Of a stretch of 64,000 nucleotides of DNA, positions 61,142-64,000 are shown piece after piece. Source of the stretch: Osmia lignaria lignaria (Eukaryota; Arthropoda; Insecta; Hymenoptera; Megachilidae); assembly GCF_051020975.1 (NCBI RefSeq), contig NC_135044.1, positions 9,364,501 to 9,428,500 on the forward strand, in the 5' to 3' direction. The notes beneath the pieces are model-generated. The model saw only the letters and a list, made by a program, of their open reading frames with translations, was not told the DNA's origin and ran no database searches. The position numbers and the translations under genes are program-made. Every line of letters begins with the position of its first letter. The stretch's first letter is position 1.

Positions 61142-61545
61142 GTACTGTGCAGAGCTGACGAGTTTGCCGAGTTGGGCGGTCTGCGTAATGATTGGTTGCT
61201 GACCCACTCCTGCTTTTAAGTGACCTTCTGTTACACGTATTTTCGGTATTGGCGGATAGGATCACAGCTACTAATTCGATGTAAGATAAGGAAAGTGAAA
61301 ACGAGGTATCGAAAGTGAGCGAGATGCAACTGCACTGAGCGAGCGGTTCAAGGCATTGGCGTAGACATGAATTTTTTTACTTACCTTAAACATCATCAGA
61401 TGTGTACCTAATGGAAGCACTATCCTACGACTATGACAGTGCATCTGTCTACGAGAACGTAAAAGTGAGGATAGGTGGAGCGAGCGAACGTCTTAAATTC
61501 TCGCAGTCCGCCCAATTCGGCAAACTCGTCAGCTCCGTACAGTAC
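61142..61545. mobile_element. GTACTGTGC-ended element, 404 bp
   Basis: Left end GTACTGTGCAGAGCTGACGA; right end is the inverse of GTACTGTACGGAGCTGACGA. The arms continue GTTTGCCGA(G/A)TTGGGCGG. The interior shares GCATTGGCGTAGA with 40536-40989. Confidence 0.85.
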
Positions 61546-62247
61546 ATATGAATAAAAAGCACTAAAAACAACTCAGAACAGCTTAATAGACGTCTACTTG
61601 AAATTGAATGAATATTCTTTACAGCAACAATTCGTGGCGAAAGGGTTAAAAAATCGTGTGCCTGTCGTTGTTAGCAAAAAGAATCACGCTCGTTCCGCTT
61701 GCAGACGAAACGGTGAAATTATGTGTTGATGGAGCTGAAACGAGAGAATAAATGATCGACTTACTTGACAGGTTTTTGTCAATTATTTTGTAGCCAATAC
61801 ACGTAAAACGGGACACGTTGAAGAAAAGAATTCACGAAACGATGTTCTCTAAGCGGAACGAGTGAAACATAGCTCGATGTTTAGGGAATGAAGATGCGTG
61901 AGAATGAAAATAAAAAATAAAATCGTGTGCTAGATCAACCAGTCGCGAAAAAAACAAATTGGGTTGTTCGTAGCTTAGATGAACGATGAACGGATGATCC
62001 GGCGCTTTTGTATATAAACACAAGACGACTAAAAGAAAGGACACGTAAAATGAAGCTACCATTGAAAATAGGTGTAAGCAAATTAAAAGAGGACATTTAG
62101 GGAGATGATAAGAGAAAAGAGTGTGTATAGAGACTAACGTTGTATCATACGAAAGTGAACGTTTAACGATTGTGGTTAATGAATAACGATAATAATAAAC
62201 GCAACGTTATATTGTACTAGACGTTGTTACAGATTTGTGTTTCTTTG

Positions 62248-62504
62248 CAGTGGCGGCTCGTCCATAAAGAGACTTTAGGATGGTAGTTGCTACATCTTAT
62301 TACCGCTCATTACCGTAACTAGGTAGGAACCAAGATAGTCCTAGATTTTTTTTAAATTTTGTCTAGTTCCTTCTCAAAAATGTAAACCTTTACCATTCTA
62401 AAATTTTAAGGTTCACAAATTTCAGAATTCCACACCCAAAAAATTTCAAAATTTCAAAATTTTTAAGGGAATTGCTCCAGAAGAAGGTCCAAGTTACGCC
62501 AATG
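62248..62504. repeat. CAGTGGCGGC-ended relic, related to 58529-58737
   Basis: Left end CAGTGGCGGCTCGTCC, a common hAT-like end; right end is the inverse of CATTGGCGTAACTTGGACC. The right half matches the one at 58529-58737. No target duplication was found, so the ends may be mismatched. Confidence 0.45.
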
Positions 62505-63068
62505 TTATCGCTAGTATTAAAGTTACAGATTTGATTTATAATTACCTTTAGTTTTATTAATCGTATAATTTTTTCAATTAATCTTTTATTTTTACCACTG
62601 CATCCTTGCCACTATATGTATAAATTCTGACGAGCTGCCACTAATTCCTTGCCTTGCTTCAATTTTTGTTTCTTCGAATAATTATTCAACGAAATAAGTC
62701 GAATTCAAGGTTCAAATGGTGATAGTGTAATTGGTTAAAAATAAAATACTTGTACTTAATATTGAAATTTTTTAATAAAATAGCTCTTTCAAACAGATGT
62801 ATTTAATTTTTAAAATAAAATTTAGGATTACTAGGGAAAGAAATCTTGAAATTTTCAGATAAGTTTAATTAATATTTCTACAATAACAGTTTTTAAGGAA
62901 AAACACAAAAGAAAGTTGAAATTTTGCAAAATTAAAAATTCCCAAGTCATATTACATATCAAACACATATTTGAATTAAAAAGTTATTAACTACTTAATG
63001 TAGTAAGAATTTCTTTTAAAATAAAGTTTAATGAAAATTGTATTCAGGTTATAAAGAACCGCATATAG

Positions 63069-63455
63069 ATGACGGTGACACGAATTAACGAACAGGACCG
63101 TTTCTGCGGACGTTCGAATAATTATTCGAAGAAACAGACGATTCCTGCAGTTTCTTTATCGAGTGCAAAGCCCGTGGGACGAGATTCCGGGATACAACGA
63201 TCGAAAAATCCCGGTTACATTGACAAATTGTCTGAACGGGAAGTGGGTCGAACGACGGGCAAAGTTCGCGCCTCATTCCGAGGCCGTGTCTCATCTTTCA
63301 TTAATTATCTCCCATTGTTACGGCAACTTTCGATCAGGCTCTCTCTTCGGGGACCTGGCAAGGTAAGTGAATTTCATTCTAACAACTTCCCCTGTGAAAA
63401 TCACGCGCCTACCGCTACGGAACGCGGCTTTTCGATCATCGAACAGCGTCGATAA
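63069..63455 (+). CDS. Unrecognised 128-codon ORF, possible exon of a downstream gene
   Basis: The block 63060-63450 is less AT-rich than its surroundings and open in two plus-strand frames. The longest frame runs 128 codons from an ATG. A second frame could run as an exon from the acceptor-like attcctgcag (ending 63150) to AG|gtaagt at 63362-63363, with internal text such as WVERRAKFAPHSEAVSH. I do not recognise either protein. The strong gtaagt after 63362 is the best argument for a real exon. Confidence 0.22.
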   Translation: MTVTRINEQDRFCGRSNNYSKKQTIPAVSLSSAKPVGRDSGIQRSKNPGYIDKLSEREVGRTTGKVRASFRGRVSSFINYLPLLRQLSIRLSLRGPGKVSEFHSNNFPCENHAPTATERGFSIIEQRR

Positions 63456-64000
63456 GATATCTTATTATTTTCGAACTGATTTTAACCAATTTCAAAAATT
63501 CAATTAAAATAATTTCAATACAAGGGACATTAAATTAAACAATTACCTGATTTTTCATTTATTTTCGAATTTAAAGAATTTCAATGACTACATTGAAGCG
63601 TTGAAATTAACATTTTGTTTCTATTGGGATAATTTTAAAGTGATAGAAATAAAATTATCAATTCGATAATTTTATTTAGCATACCCCTAGGATATGTAGT
63701 ATTAATTTCACCATCGTTCATTGATAACCAATTTCGGAAATCTGATCCAAATTACAATTAAAATTAATGCATCCTCATTCTGGTGTGAATAAATTCATAT
63801 TTTGATCATATATGTATACAATCTCGGGATATTTATAAATATAGTACTATAATTTCAGTTGAAATAATCATTTGAAATCAGAAGCAACTAATTGACAGAG
63901 AAAAGATAAAACAGCGCGATCAAATTGAAATCGAAGCTCCTCAACGATTTGGAGCAGGTCAATACTTTGTACCAAAGACGTTGTTCAAAGCTTGATAAGT
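63456..64000. other. AT-rich right edge of the window
   Basis: AT-rich sequence after the 63069-63455 ORF. I see no exon, repeat or transposon end in it. Confidence 0.5.

Larger units (their letters stand above)
60715..63047. other. 3' flanking region of the CA10/11-like gene
   Basis: Probably intergenic. It holds two adjacent inverted-repeat elements of the GTACTGTGC group (60935-61140 and 61142-61545) and a CAGTGGCGGC-ended relic (62248-62504). The stretch 61550-62240 has no feature I can support. Confidence 0.5.

Noticed and set aside
1..64000. tRNA, rRNA or CRISPR features
   Set aside because: No cloverleaf, rRNA-like stretch or regularly spaced identical repeats with unique spacers were seen; the only tRNA-like signal is an isolated B-box near 38340.

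Overview
The window is a piece of an AT-rich animal nuclear genome. GT-AG introns, introns of about 10-20 kb, many small transposon relics and one recognisable protein family point to an insect, most likely a hymenopteran such as a bee, ant or wasp. The species cannot be read from the sequence. No bacterial operon, CRISPR array or convincing RNA gene was seen.

One gene dominates. Seven plus-strand exons (7596-7787, 27593-27688, 37682-37748, 56899-57053, 58960-59085, 59606-59654, 59757-59806) join with matching intron phases. They encode 244 residues of the C-terminal part of a carbonic anhydrase-related protein of the CA10/CA11 type, up to a stop codon. The 5' exons, with any signal peptide and the first third of the fold, lie left of the window. 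Two of the three zinc-binding histidine positions are substituted, so the product should be catalytically dead. In vertebrates this group is secreted and binds neurexins.

Nearly everything else is intron, 5' flank or 3' flank, and what is recognisable there is mostly non-autonomous DNA transposons, often nested. Main groups: (a) two copies of a roughly 0.6-1 kb element with CACAGCCG ends and perfect 7-bp target duplications (31329-32387, 39923-40528), one carrying a TA-inserted foldback (31697-32239) for which the other copy gives the empty site; (b) a family with ends reading ACTTCCGAAA, 8-bp duplications and a telomere-like TTAGG/CCCTAA tract (21240-22659, 25516-25820, partial 47400-47672); (c) a PIF/Harbinger relic with TTA duplication and a truncated transposase (46219-47161) inside a larger foldback (45348-48222), plus a 60-bp Harbinger-like palindrome (49370-49429); (d) a GTACTGTGC-ended family (40536-40989, 49336-49672, 61142-61545, with partner elements beside two of these); (e) hAT-like elements, best at 57248-57648; (f) large foldbacks at 6066-6658, 10282-11252 and 19338-20245.

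Possible extra genes are weak: a minus-strand 114-codon ORF with a hydrophobic segment in intron 1 (23710-24054), and a 128-codon ORF in the 3' flank (63069-63455). I found no new biological system. The most informative signals are transposon nesting, the telomere-like tracts inside one transposon family, and the pseudo-enzyme residues.
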